Part shown: in pieces, positions 9,427 to 17,878 of the stretch
Numbering within the stretch: position 1 is the first letter of the stretch
Layout of the letters: every line of letters begins with the position of its first letter
Source of the DNA: Corynebacterium tuberculostearicum
GTDB lineage: Bacteria; Actinomycetota; Actinomycetes; Mycobacteriales; Mycobacteriaceae
NCBI RefSeq assembly: GCF_030503735.1
Contig: NZ_CP073096.1
Location: forward strand, 682,001 to 746,000
Direction of reading: 5' to 3'
DNA length: 64,000 nucleotides
Notes under the pieces: generated by a model
Database searches by the model: none
What the model was told of the DNA's origin: nothing
What the model saw: the letters and a program-made list of their open reading frames with translations, nothing else
Position numbers and translations under genes: made by a program

Positions 9427-9741
9427 TCCTTGTTGATAAACAGTGTGTTCTGTTTGTTAATCGCCGCCCTGCAGCACTTCGGGGGAGTGCGATGCGCTTC
9501 AGACTATCAATGTGATCTGACGCGGCCATGGGGCCCGCTGTGCTGAAGGCGACAAAGAACGCGATGGTTCACCTAGATATTGTAGAGGCTAAAACCTTCG
9601 GTCGCTGACATTGTAACAGTACAAGCGTTCTGTTTTCACCTTTTCTCAAAGACCGGCGAGTTGAGGGCTGAACGTCGAGTGATGGCTCGTATCTTGGGGG
9701 AGACAAGGTTCACTAGCCCTATAAGTAAGGAAGGGACGCAC
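9427..9741. promoter_or_regulatory. Divergent control region of acn and the Rv1476-like gene
   Basis: This 315-base AT-richer stretch between divergent genes contains the AcnR-like operator at 9617-9632 and a second inverted repeat AAACAG-N6-CTGTTT at 9438-9455, close to the acn start. An AAGGAAGG ribosome-binding site (9728-9735) precedes the GTG of the rightward gene. No gene is visible inside it. Confidence 0.6.
9617..9632 (-). promoter_or_regulatory. AcnR operator
   Basis: Read on the reverse strand the site is CAGAACGCTTGTACTG, a close match to the published C. glutamicum AcnR motif CAGNAC-N4-GTACTG. It lies 190 bases upstream of the acn start codon, and acnR itself is in the window. 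Confidence 0.8.
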
Positions 9742-10200
9742 GTGATTCCCGCAGGGGTAGATATTAAGGACTTGGCACAGCAGCTCCACGAAGATGGTGT
9801 GGCATACACAAACCCAATCCACGGGCAAGATGTTGATCTTAATGCTGATGTGGCAAAAGGATTAAAGGATGGAGATGGGATCGCGGTTGTTGATGTAGCT
9901 GCAAACCGAGCTCCCGATGTTCGGGACATAGCTCAGGAACTTCAGGATGCTACAGGGCTAGATACGGTTGTCGTGCAAACTCCGCAATACGTCTCTTCTG
10001 TGAGCGACACATATAGTCGTGCAGACATTGAGGCTGTCCAGTCCCATCTAGCACCCGGACTGGCGCAAAATGAGCTTTTGAATCAGTACTACGCGGGGCT
10101 AGACCAAATCAGCTTCCCGGTAAGCGCAACAGTCGGTTCGGTCACTTTAATTGCCGCAATTATCTTTGTCAGTTCCTATTGGGCCGCCGTGCGCCGATAA
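9742..10200 (+). CDS. Rv1476-like membrane protein (DUF6676 type)
   Basis: This 152-residue protein has a soluble N-terminal part and one C-terminal membrane segment (about residues 125-148). Its position between acn and a RipA-type hydrolase is the same as Rv1476 between acn and ripA in Mycobacterium tuberculosis. I chose GTG at 9742 because AAGGAAGG lies six to seven bases upstream and it gives the family-like start MIPAGVDIKDLAQQL; the open frame runs on to 9661 without support. The N-terminal domain resembles the TPM-like fold of that family. Function is unknown; a role near the envelope hydrolase is inferred. Confidence 0.75.
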   Translation: MIPAGVDIKDLAQQLHEDGVAYTNPIHGQDVDLNADVAKGLKDGDGIAVVDVAANRAPDVRDIAQELQDATGLDTVVVQTPQYVSSVSDTYSRADIEAVQSHLAPGLAQNELLNQYYAGLDQISFPVSATVGSVTLIAAIIFVSSYWAAVRR

Positions 10201-10665
10201 ATTCGGGCACCTACAAGGGGGTGCAGGAGGAGTGAAAGATGGCGGCCCGGCTTTAGGGCAGGGCGGCTCTCAGGCGGGGCGAAGCGTCCCCGGTTCTTAA
10301 TTAGTTGAAGATAAGTCATCGTTGGAACGATACTTTTGTTGGAAAAAAATTTTCCGAATTGGTCAGAAACTCGTCGCCATGTCGCGGCCATATGGTCTTA
10401 GGTTGGCTGTGCTTGAATGGCGCGCGGACTTCTTTAAGCAATCAATCGCGCTCCAGTATGGGTCGGCTAAAGGTGTGGGAGCCCGTCTTAGGGACTCGGT
10501 GCTTTACATTCGAGGATTGGGCGTCGACCCCGTTGGATACTGGGTCACACAGGGGAGGGGGGGCAAAATAAAGTCTTAGTGGTTGACTCTCGGTGGGGGA
10601 GTGGTTCATTCCGTCCCGTTCCGCCTCCAGAGCGCAAACGGGGGCGGGGGTTTGGCTCGTATGAA

Positions 10666-10681
10666 CGTGATCAACATCACA
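10666..10681. promoter_or_regulatory. GlxR (CRP-type) binding-site candidate
   Basis: CGTGA-TCAACA-TCACA differs from the consensus TGTGA-N6-TCACA at one position. It overlaps the MtrA-like repeat by no base but abuts it. The nearest rightward gene is more than 1.2 kb away. Confidence 0.55.
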
Positions 10682-10698
10682 ATAACGGGACGGTAACA
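10682..10698 (+). promoter_or_regulatory. MtrA box candidate (direct repeat)
   Basis: ATAACG (10682-10687) and GTAACA (10693-10698) are direct hexamers with a five-base spacer, the layout described for MtrA response-regulator sites in actinobacteria. MtrA is known to act on ripA and other cell-wall hydrolase genes, and a RipA-like gene lies downstream. Confidence 0.5.
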
Positions 10699-11800
10699 AA
10701 ATCATTGCAGGTTAGATGCGCATGTTGTGTCATGTGAATTAACTTGACTCGCGGGAATTGGGGGGAAATTGTGCGAAATGGGCGTGTCGTGACGTATGGT
10801 TCGGTTGTCGCCTCAGGAGATATTTCTTGCTTTCTGAGTTCATGGGCTTAGCCTTGACGGCCACGAGAACACTCGCACGGGTATGTGGGGAAGCACGCCT
10901 CGAGCGAAGGATGGATAATCGAGTGGCGGTTCTTGGGAGTCAATGAACCTGGTCCTCCTCGAAAGTTAGTAGGGGAGCGCAAGCAAATAACTTGAGCGAT
11001 TGCAATGTTCGAAAAAATTACACATCAACCCACCTTCCGTTTATGAGGTGAGACGGGTTCTTTAGAGCCTCGCCGTGTGGAAATTTCGGTGTGCATCTTT
11101 CAGGGCCGAGCTTGCTGCTCGCTACCATGTACAAGGTGCGCGCGGAGATGTCCATAGGGACCGGGATCAAAGAACACCTAATCACTCCGCAAAGGCCAGC
11201 TTCGTGTGGCCTGTTCATGGTTTGTGGCAACTTGCCCTCGGCGGCATGGTATTGCTGTATGGCTAGACCAGTAGGCAAATCCCTGTCGGCGCCGCGGCGA
11301 GATCCGCCAGAACCCATAGGGCAGTTCTCACGGCGCTCAGTGCAACGAAGACGTATTCGGGGTTTTACGGAATTGGGGTTGCTCATAAATCCTGGTTTGT
11401 ATGCCTCGAAGACCGTTAATAAATTGGTGGGCTTCGCAGTCATGGGAAATTGTGGTTCGAGCCGAGAGTGCCTGCAGACCATTAACGGCCTACTAAGCCG
11501 GAGCCGGCAAGTAGAGACCTTTAATCGTCCTAGCTAGCCGAGCATGTGTGCATCCGGGTACTGCTGTTGTAGAGAAACAGCCGCGGTTGCAGATTGCTAG
11601 CTGAGCTCCAGGCTCAGCGTAGGCACTTTAAGCGGGCCATCACAGAACCATCGGGTGCGCAATAGCCCACCGACAGAGCACGCCTGGAGTGAGGTCTCAG
11701 CCAGTTGTGGCATTACGTATCCATTTACCGCTTTAGCACTCGCAGTCGCTAGAGGTTAGTTTCGCGTACCTTGATCTATCTCTGTGAAACTCTTTTCTAG

Positions 11801-11877
11801 CTTGCACTGCAAGATATGCGATTACGCTTGTGTTTGTGCGAAATATGCAGGCGGGCCCCTCGGGCATTCCTATGCCC
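11801..11877 (+). promoter_or_regulatory. Putative promoter and leader hairpin of the RipA-like gene
   Basis: TTGCAC (11802-11807) and TACGCT (11824-11829) are spaced 16 bases apart as possible -35 and -10 boxes. The -35 lies within the odd palindrome CTTGCA-C-TGCAAG (11801-11813). The expected 100-base leader holds a perfect hairpin GGGCAT-TCCT-ATGCCC (11862-11877). Confidence 0.35.
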
Positions 11878-11937
11878 AGATGCCGGTACGGATAGCTCCT
11901 CAGCGGAAATGTGTGGGTTCAATCTAGGAGAATTTCA

Positions 11938-13392
11938 GTGGCCACCATTCGCCTTCCGCGCATTCGACATGTTCGCGCCTTTATCGCTGCAGTAGCAGGT
12001 ACCGCAGCCATTTCAACGCTTTCTACTGTTGCCCCAGCCGGGGCTGATGAAGCGTCAGTACAAACACCAGACACTGTCAAAACCCAGGAATCAGACCACA
12101 CCACGATTGAGCGTGCGATAACCAACGCCGATTCATTGCAGGGTGCTGTAGAAACAATCCGTGCTGAGTTGGATCGCGCTGAGTCAGATGCCGCTGCGGC
12201 TGAAGAACGCATTACTCAGATCAAGGCCGAGTTGGCACAGGTGAGCGAGGAACATGTTACAAGCAATGAGCATGTTGTCGCCCTGGAGACCGAGCTGCAA
12301 CAAGCGCACGAAGAGAAGCAGGCTGCTGAGGGCCGAGTTGTGCAAGAGCGCCGAAATCTGGCTCAAAATGAAGCACGCTTAAACGCTACGCAGCGTTTTG
12401 CAGAAGCTACTTTTGCTCGTCAGCAAGAGAGTGCGTCCCAAGACGCAAGTGAGCACAATGTGGAATTCAGCGAGCAGGACACTCTTGACACTGGCCTGAA
12501 TCAAGATCAGGGACTAGATAATGGAAACCTTGAAAAGAATTTGCGCGTCAACCCTGAAACCTTGACTCAAAATAACAAGTCTGAGGGCTTTACCGATGAG
12601 GTTATTGGGGAGGGCCCCCAGCCGGTGCCATCAATGCCAAATGGTGCAGAGGATCCAGTTGCCTCTGAAGCGCCCGAACTAGACCAGACTGCCCCGGAAG
12701 CAGACTTTGGAAACGCTCTCAACAAGGGGGGTTCTCCGACTTTCCAAACCGTTGATTTTGGAACCGGCTCCTCTGTAAACGATGCGCTCGGAATTGCGAA
12801 TGATATAGCAGCGGCAGTGGACGAAGATGACGTGCGCACCCTTATGCAGGGATCGTCTGATTTACTCGGGCTTGGCAGCCCGAGTACCGCACCGGCGGCT
12901 AGCGCTGATGCTCCTGAGGCGGATGAGTTAAGCGAATCTGATGAGTCCACCACGGGAGCAGACGCGGGCCGTGATGCCCAGATTGAGGCAGTAATTTCGC
13001 GTGCTGAGTCCCAAGTAGGCGTTCCATATGTCTGGGGTGGCGGCGATAATAACGGACCTACCGGCGGCCTGCGCGATGGTGGGGTGGCCGACTCCTTCGG
13101 TGACTTTAGTCAGTCGGGCTTTGATTGCTCCGGCCTGGTTAAGTATGCCTATGCAGCCGCTGGTTTGGATCTACCTCACTACACTGGTGCGCAGTATCAG
13201 CAGGGTAAGAAAGTATCCCGCGATAATGTGCAGCGCGGTGACCTGATCTTCTATGGACCTGGTGGCAACCAGCACGTAGCTATTTATCTTGGCGACGGTC
13301 AGATGATTGAAGCGCCGCAGTCTGGTCAGACTGTTTCGGTAGTTCCAGTTCGGTGGGGCGGCGCTACTCCAGATGTGGTGCGCCTTCTCTAA
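11938..13392 (+). CDS. RipA-like secreted NlpC/P60 peptidoglycan endopeptidase
   Basis: A 484-residue exported hydrolase. A signal peptide (about residues 1-36, ending near AGADEA) is followed by a coiled-coil region (about 55-160), an acidic low-complexity linker, and a C-terminal NlpC/P60 domain. The catalytic triad is Cys397 (FDCSGL), His446 (QHVAIYL) and Glu458 (IEAPQ). The spacings of 49 and 12 residues equal those of M. tuberculosis RipA. It should cleave D-glutamyl-diaminopimelate bonds during daughter-cell separation, with the coiled coil perhaps blocking the active site. The GTG start has AGGAG seven bases upstream; the frame extends to 11911 without support. Confidence 0.9.
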   Translation: MATIRLPRIRHVRAFIAAVAGTAAISTLSTVAPAGADEASVQTPDTVKTQESDHTTIERAITNADSLQGAVETIRAELDRAESDAAAAEERITQIKAELAQVSEEHVTSNEHVVALETELQQAHEEKQAAEGRVVQERRNLAQNEARLNATQRFAEATFARQQESASQDASEHNVEFSEQDTLDTGLNQDQGLDNGNLEKNLRVNPETLTQNNKSEGFTDEVIGEGPQPVPSMPNGAEDPVASEAPELDQTAPEADFGNALNKGGSPTFQTVDFGTGSSVNDALGIANDIAAAVDEDDVRTLMQGSSDLLGLGSPSTAPAASADAPEADELSESDESTTGADAGRDAQIEAVISRAESQVGVPYVWGGGDNNGPTGGLRDGGVADSFGDFSQSGFDCSGLVKYAYAAAGLDLPHYTGAQYQQGKKVSRDNVQRGDLIFYGPGGNQHVAIYLGDGQMIEAPQSGQTVSVVPVRWGGATPDVVRLL

Positions 13393-13423
13393 GCTCCAAC
13401 TTTTGGTTGGTATTGTTTAGGGT

Positions 13424-14497
13424 ATGACTGACGCACAACAGAATGCCCAAAACTTTGACGCCCTCCTGGTTCTTTCTTTCGGTGGCCCGGAAGGAAACGA
13501 GGAGGTCGTTCCTTTTTTGGAGAACGTCACCCGCGGGAGAGGCATTCCGCGTGAACGCCTTGAGGTAGTTGGGGAGCATTATTATCACTTTGGAGGCGTA
13601 AGTCCGCTCAATGCACTCAATCGCGAGATTATCGATCATGTCAGTGGCGAGCTGGAAAAACGCGGACATAATCTACCGATCTACTTTGGAAATCGGAATT
13701 GGCGCCCCTTTACCAGCGAAACTGCAGAACAAATGGCCAAGGACGGCGTGCGCCGCGTAGCTGTTTTTGCTACCTCCGCGTGGGGCGGATACTCTGCCTG
13801 CCGGCAATATGATGAGGACATTAAGAAGATGCGCGATCATCTAGAGAGCCAAGGTCTTCCCGAAATCGAGTTCACAAAGATTCGCCAATTCTTTGACCAC
13901 CCCAAGTTCGTAGGCGAAATGGCCACGGCGGTAAGTGAGATCTGGGACCAGGTACCTGCGAATAAGTTGGACACCACCCGCCTTCTTTTTACCGCCCACT
14001 CGGTGCCTGTTGCCCACGACAATGCGGGAGGTGTAGCTGGCGATAAAAATCTATATTCCCGTCAAGTGGCGGAAGCAGCGCGTTTGGTAGCGGAGCAGGC
14101 AGGAATTTCACACTACGATCTGGTGTGGCAGTCGCGTTCTGGCAACCCACGAACCCCGTGGCTCGAGCCGGACATCGTTAACCACACTACGGCACTCAAT
14201 CGCAATGAAGGCGTCGATACCGTCGTCGTCTGTCCGATTGGCTTCATTTCTGATCATATGGAAGTCATCTGGGATCTAGATTCCGAGCTGCAGAAGGCCG
14301 CTGAAGAATTGGGGGTAAAGGTCCTACGCACCCGAACCGTAGGTCCGACGCCACGTTTTGCGGAGATGGTAGTTGACCTAGTGGAAGAACTCGAGAAGGG
14401 TAGCGAATGGGAAACTAGCGGCAATGTCACAGTCCAAGGGTGCACTGTCAACGGCGCTCCATGCGCGGCGGAGTGCTGCGATATTTGGAGTCGCTAA
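13424..14497 (+). CDS. hemH: Coproporphyrin ferrochelatase (HemH/CpfC)
   Basis: A 357-residue enzyme that inserts iron into the porphyrin ring. In actinobacteria it acts on coproporphyrin III. Visible motifs are [16 protein letters not shown] at the N-terminus, the catalytic-histidine stretch FTAHSVP, and the C-terminal cysteine cluster ([14 protein letters not shown]) that holds the [2Fe-2S] cluster in actinobacterial ferrochelatases. TATTGT (13411-13416) lies seven bases before the ATG, a leaderless arrangement. The stop interlocks with the stop of the convergent neighbour. Confidence 0.95.
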   Translation: MTDAQQNAQNFDALLVLSFGGPEGNEEVVPFLENVTRGRGIPRERLEVVGEHYYHFGGVSPLNALNREIIDHVSGELEKRGHNLPIYFGNRNWRPFTSETAEQMAKDGVRRVAVFATSAWGGYSACRQYDEDIKKMRDHLESQGLPEIEFTKIRQFFDHPKFVGEMATAVSEIWDQVPANKLDTTRLLFTAHSVPVAHDNAGGVAGDKNLYSRQVAEAARLVAEQAGISHYDLVWQSRSGNPRTPWLEPDIVNHTTALNRNEGVDTVVVCPIGFISDHMEVIWDLDSELQKAAEELGVKVLRTRTVGPTPRFAEMVVDLVEELEKGSEWETSGNVTVQGCTVNGAPCAAECCDIWSR

Positions 14498-15267
14498 CGC
14501 GCGAATTCTCCAAGGGTATAGGACACACCCGTCATGCGAGCCTGCCGGATGTGGCGCGAGAGTCGGAGCAGTTGCGGATCTAGACTGTGGTCATTGATTC
14601 GATCCGTGACGGTTTCGATAATTGCTGCCACTCGGTCTGCGCGGGCAAAGAGCTTTGCTGCCCGGGCAGGCGTAGACCGGGGGAGGCCAGGCGTGTCATA
14701 GAAGTCGCTGAGAGTCCCCACCGTAAGTCTGGGGTTCGGTAGCGCTTCTGTGCTATATCCGGTTGGGGCAATAATGTCTGCAGAGTCATTTGTGGCTTGC
14801 GCTAAGAGTGCGTCAGCCTCTCCGGGGCTGAGCCATGCGGGTGCTGGAAGCGGCTGCTTTTCGACGACCACCTGCCACGCTGTATGGCTGTGGAGAATGT
14901 GGGGGATGAGGACTAAGTGCCGCAAGGGATTGTTGGTGCACACTATGATTGCTCCAGTGGAACTTTGTGTGGCCGCGCGATAGGAATCTGAGCCTGCGGG
15001 TAAGGCTGGTGGCTCGCCGGGTCCGGAAAGCACTAGGCGCAGGATGGGTTCTGCTCGTACCCCGCGCTCGGCGGTGAGATCGCCGGTCTCGGTGCGTAGC
15101 AGCGAGAGCAAATCTACGAAGGGGGATTCGTCCAAGCACTCCGGGCGTCCGCCTAGTTCAGTCAACGCATCTAGCAAGTCATCGGTGGTCTCGTGTCCCC
15201 ACAGCCACGATCCGAGCCAGACGGCAGTGTTTTGCAAAGGTGACCATACTTCGGCGCGCATATCCAT
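14494..15267 (-). CDS. Conserved hypothetical protein
   Basis: A 257-residue protein of unknown function, without signal peptide or membrane segment. An N-terminal [20 protein letters not shown] stretch and a C-terminal basic helical region are visible. It may be a regulatory or house-keeping protein specific to corynebacteria. The start at 15267 is supported by TAGACT on the reverse strand (15281-15276) eight bases upstream; the longer frame to 15363 would overlap the divergent gene. Its promoter mirrors that of the divergent DUF3097 gene. Confidence 0.65.
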   Translation of the reverse strand: MDMRAEVWSPLQNTAVWLGSWLWGHETTDDLLDALTELGGRPECLDESPFVDLLSLLRTETGDLTAERGVRAEPILRLVLSGPGEPPALPAGSDSYRAATQSSTGAIIVCTNNPLRHLVLIPHILHSHTAWQVVVEKQPLPAPAWLSPGEADALLAQATNDSADIIAPTGYSTEALPNPRLTVGTLSDFYDTPGLPRSTPARAAKLFARADRVAAIIETVTDRINDHSLDPQLLRLSRHIRQARMTGVSYTLGEFAR

Positions 15268-15275
15268 GGCGAGCC

Positions 15276-15292
15276 AGTCTAGTAGATAGACT
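15276..15292. promoter_or_regulatory. Mirror-image divergent -10 boxes
   Basis: AGTCTA-N5-TAGACT is a perfect inverted repeat. Each arm is a -10 box TAGACT for one of two divergent genes whose start codons are only 33 bases apart, each box being eight bases from its start. Confidence 0.7.
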
Positions 15293-15300
15293 ATCGGGCC

Positions 15301-16140
15301 ATGAGTTTCGATCCTTATGGCGGAGATATTTTTGCCGGCCACGCGCGGTCTAAACCGCGGCAATACCCAGAGGTGCCGGCTGAGCCCGGAATCGTAGTGG
15401 AAGTACGTGGCGATGACTTTGTGGGTGCTGTCGTGGGGGTGGACAAAACCGTATTCGGTGAGGTCGTACGCCTAGAGGATCGCCATGGGTTAGAACGCGT
15501 CTTCAATTTGGTCAAGGGCGGGTTTTTAGTGGAAGGCGAGCCGGTAACGCTAACGAGGTACGTCGAAAAGCAAGCTCCCCGGAAGTCCAACTCCGGTTCC
15601 CGCCGCGTGGACAACGTCGAGGCAAAGGTCGCCGCGCCTTCCCGCATTTGGGTCGAAGGCGTGCACGATGCTGCCATCGTTGAAAAGGTGTGGGGCCACG
15701 ATCTGCGCGTGGAAGGGGTAGTGGTGGAATACCTTGAAGGTCTGGATAATTTGGAAGAGCGTTTAGCCGAGTTTCAGCCTGGGCCGGGCCGCAGGGTCGG
15801 GGTGCTGGCTGACCACCTAGTTCAAGGATCCAAGGAAACCAGAATGACTGAATCGGTAGGAGAGCACGTTTTGGTAACCGGCCACCCGTTTATTGATATC
15901 TGGGCAGCGGTAAAACCTCAGCGGGTGGGCCTGCGCGCATGGCCAGAGGTACCTTACGGCGAGGATTGGAAGAGTGGCATTTGCAGGCGTGTTGGCTGGA
16001 GTGATCCCAAGGACGGGTGGCGTCATGTATATAACGCCGTTCATTCCTTTCGGGATCTGGATTCTAGCCTTATCGGCGCCGTGGAGCGGCTCGTGGATTT
16101 CGTCACGACCCCCGAGTTGAGCAAGTCCGACCTGCTCTAG
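15301..16140 (+). CDS. DUF3097 family protein
   Basis: A 279-residue protein of the actinobacterial DUF3097 family. It has an N-terminal small barrel-like region (about residues 25-85), then a Toprim-like stretch (WVEGVHDAAIVEKVWGHDLR, about 117-136) with GVLADHLVQGSKE further on. The Toprim-like core suggests binding of nucleic acid or metal, but no activity is known to me. TAGACT (15287-15292) lies eight bases before the ATG. Its stop interlocks with the convergent HTH gene. Confidence 0.75.
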   Translation: MSFDPYGGDIFAGHARSKPRQYPEVPAEPGIVVEVRGDDFVGAVVGVDKTVFGEVVRLEDRHGLERVFNLVKGGFLVEGEPVTLTRYVEKQAPRKSNSGSRRVDNVEAKVAAPSRIWVEGVHDAAIVEKVWGHDLRVEGVVVEYLEGLDNLEERLAEFQPGPGRRVGVLADHLVQGSKETRMTESVGEHVLVTGHPFIDIWAAVKPQRVGLRAWPEVPYGEDWKSGICRRVGWSDPKDGWRHVYNAVHSFRDLDSSLIGAVERLVDFVTTPELSKSDLL

Positions 16141-16715
16141 GGATCGACAAGGTTGGCGCGCTCGATAAGATTTACCGCCAGCTGCCATCCTGCCATTTCG
16201 GCACTCCAGCCGGCCGCCTGGAGGCGCTGCGACATGGCTTGTTTAGAAATTCCTAGTTCTTCGGCTGCCTCATTTTGGTTGAGCCCTGCACGCACTAGTG
16301 AAGTAGCTTCGCGGCCCTCGATGGTGCGCTTGTGCAATACGTATCCAAGCAGTGCAAAGGTAGCGGCGATATCACTCGCTTCCGACGCACGGCCTCGCTT
16401 ATTGAGCTTCGCGTAAACCTGCCCCATGCGCGCGGACCTTTTGAGGGCAGCGGTAGCCACTTGGCGAGCGCCTTCCTCATCTTTTTGGTTGCCGGGGCTA
16501 ATGCCGATGCCGATGGCCCAGTCGCCGTCGGCAAGCAGGGCCATGACCACGTCGCACACGGCCGTTGCCGAATCCACTACGGCGCAAATATCTTCCACGC
16601 CGAGCACGTGGAATTCGCCAACCCCATTGAGGGTCGACAGAGCCGATGCGGAACGCTGGACTAATTCCGCGCGACGCACGGAGCGGCCGCGGTAGCGGGC
16701 GTGAACAGCAAGCAC
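16137..16715 (-). CDS. HTH-containing protein, possibly SatD-like
   Basis: A 192-residue protein with a C-terminal helix-turn-helix (LNQNEAAEELGISKQAMSQR, about residues 145-164). The N-terminal part (aromatic GEFHVLG, then DWAIGIGISPG around residues 64-76) faintly resembles the SatD family, but I hold this as a guess. A strong AAAGGAGG site sits six bases before the GTG at 16715. It may be a DNA-binding regulator; no target is evident. It is convergent with the DUF3097 gene and shares a four-base stop overlap. Confidence 0.6.
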   Translation of the reverse strand: MLAVHARYRGRSVRRAELVQRSASALSTLNGVGEFHVLGVEDICAVVDSATAVCDVVMALLADGDWAIGIGISPGNQKDEEGARQVATAALKRSARMGQVYAKLNKRGRASEASDIAATFALLGYVLHKRTIEGREATSLVRAGLNQNEAAEELGISKQAMSQRLQAAGWSAEMAGWQLAVNLIERANLVDP

Positions 16716-16768
16716 GTTAATCCTCCTTTAAGGGCCTAATGAGAAATAGTCTACCTCTCGTACTTGAC

Positions 16769-17485
16769 TCATGGGCGAGTGGGCAGGCGCGAATCCATAT
16801 AGAGCCCGCCCACACCAATGGCGGCAAAAGCCACGAAGGCGATGACTATGCCGGGGGAAGTGTGACCGGTGAGCGCATCGCCGAAGAACACGCCCAGGGC
16901 TGTAGTAGGGATGGAACCGAGAAGGGTGGCCAAGGTGAAGTGGCTTAGCTTCACGGGAGTCAGGGCCGCAACATAGTTGAGGAAGCTAAAGGGGACGCCG
17001 GCCACCATCCGGAGAGAGGCGATCGCTAGCCAGCCGCGCCGCTCCAAGTGGGCGTTTATCTTGAAGACTGCGGGGTGGGTGAGGTGCGGACGGATCCAGC
17101 CGCCGAGAAGTTTCCTCACGATGAGGAGGGATAAGGCGGCAGAGATAGTTAATGCGCCCAAGGAGAGGATAAGGCCTTTCCAGGGGCCAAATAAGATTCC
17201 CGCGGATACTGTCCAGATGGTGCGGGGGAATGGGAACTGGGTGAATATGACATAACCTAGGGTGAAAGTTAGGGGAAACCAAGCGCCGTACCGGGTGGCA
17301 GCCTCACGCAACTGTGCTATGTCCGGTATATCGAGAAAGTAAAATAGTACCCCAAGCCCAACGGCAGCAGTGATGATGGTTATCCAGCGTCGCGGCGTCC
17401 ACTGGAGAATTGACCGCCAAGCAGAGTGGGCGAGCGAAGCCAGGAAGTGGCCGAAGCTGCGCGCCCAATTCAATGGTGTGGTCAT
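16769..17485 (-). CDS. TVP38/TMEM64 (VTT-domain) membrane protein
   Basis: A 238-residue integral membrane protein with the VTT (DedA-like) core. The conserved TQFPFPRTIWTVSAGILFGP stretch (about residues 82-101), a glycine-rich GPWKGLILSLGALTISAA and a second FSFLNYVAALTPV segment are visible. Family members are implicated in lipid scrambling or undecaprenyl-phosphate recycling in some bacteria. TACGAT lies about eight bases before the ATG on the reverse strand. The substrate here is unknown. Confidence 0.8.
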   Translation of the reverse strand: MTTPLNWARSFGHFLASLAHSAWRSILQWTPRRWITIITAAVGLGVLFYFLDIPDIAQLREAATRYGAWFPLTFTLGYVIFTQFPFPRTIWTVSAGILFGPWKGLILSLGALTISAALSLLIVRKLLGGWIRPHLTHPAVFKINAHLERRGWLAIASLRMVAGVPFSFLNYVAALTPVKLSHFTLATLLGSIPTTALGVFFGDALTGHTSPGIVIAFVAFAAIGVGGLYMDSRLPTRP

Positions 17486-17515
17486 GTGGGGTAATCGTAG
17501 TCCTTGGGAGGAGGC

Positions 17516-17559
17516 AAGAAAAAGAAAAATCCGGCGATTACCTCAGTGGTAACCGCCGG
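17516..17559 (-). terminator. Terminator of tRNA-Leu
   Basis: The stem CCGGCG/CGCCGG with inner TTACC/GGTAA (17531-17559) is followed on the reverse strand by ATTTTTCTTTTTC (17530-17518). This is a clear intrinsic terminator just downstream of the tRNA. Confidence 0.8.
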
Positions 17560-17567
17560 TTCATGCG

Positions 17568-17653
17568 TGCCCGAGGGGGGACTTGAACCCCCACGTCCGT
17601 TAATAGGACACTAGCACCTCAAGCTAGCGCGTCTGCCATTCCGCCACCCGGGC
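17568..17653 (-). tRNA. tRNA-Leu (anticodon GAG)
   Basis: The 86-base class II tRNA has an acceptor stem GCCCGGG, a D-arm GGCGGAATGGCAGACGC, an anticodon stem CTAGC/GCTAG with loop TTGAGGT (anticodon GAG), a long variable arm with a TCC/GGA stem, and a T-arm GGGGGTTCAAGTCCCCC. CCA is not encoded. A terminator follows directly. Confidence 0.96.
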
Positions 17654-17878
17654 AGGGTGTTTATTAGCCTCTCGGCTAGGCACTCCGATACTGTATCCTG
17701 CTAGGCGCTTGCATTACAAATCGCCAGCTTAACTAAGAAAAATGAGGCCAGTAGAGCGGCAAGAAAGTACACGAATGTAACTCCGGTAAGGCTTTTCGCA
17801 TTGTTAGTGGACGTTTCATCGGCAATGAAAAACGCAACACATCGACAGTGGCGTGTGATGTGCGGTACAAATGGATCT
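17654..17878. other. Intergenic region between tRNA-Leu and the PEBP gene
   Basis: A 225-base region that should contain divergent promoters. On the reverse strand TACAGT (17692-17687) could be a tRNA -10. I see no gene. Confidence 0.4.

Larger units (their letters stand above)
10201..11937. other. 1.7-kb stretch without a convincing gene
   Basis: No open frame here has a ribosome-binding site, a recognisable protein or a plausible start. The stretch begins with a hairpin after the Rv1476-like gene (GCACC/GGTGC, 10207-10224) and two palindromes (10318-10331, 10341-10355). It contains GlxR-like and MtrA-like sites (10666-10698), and ends with a promoter-like region for the RipA-like gene. It may be a remnant, a long leader, or hold an RNA gene; I cannot decide. 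Confidence 0.6.

Noticed and set aside
10758-10946. Short forward frame in the 1.7-kb gap
   Set aside because: No ribosome-binding site, no family and an odd amino-acid composition.
11018-11482. Reverse-strand frame of 154 codons ending LINGRWVDV, faintly like an aldehyde dehydrogenase start
   Set aside because: The similarity is to a handful of residues at the wrong end of the frame, with no ribosome-binding site and no other support.
11540-11937. Considered a c-di-AMP (ydaO) riboswitch before the RipA-like gene because these occur before cell-wall hydrolase genes in actinobacteria
   Set aside because: The conserved core elements could not be found in the sequence.
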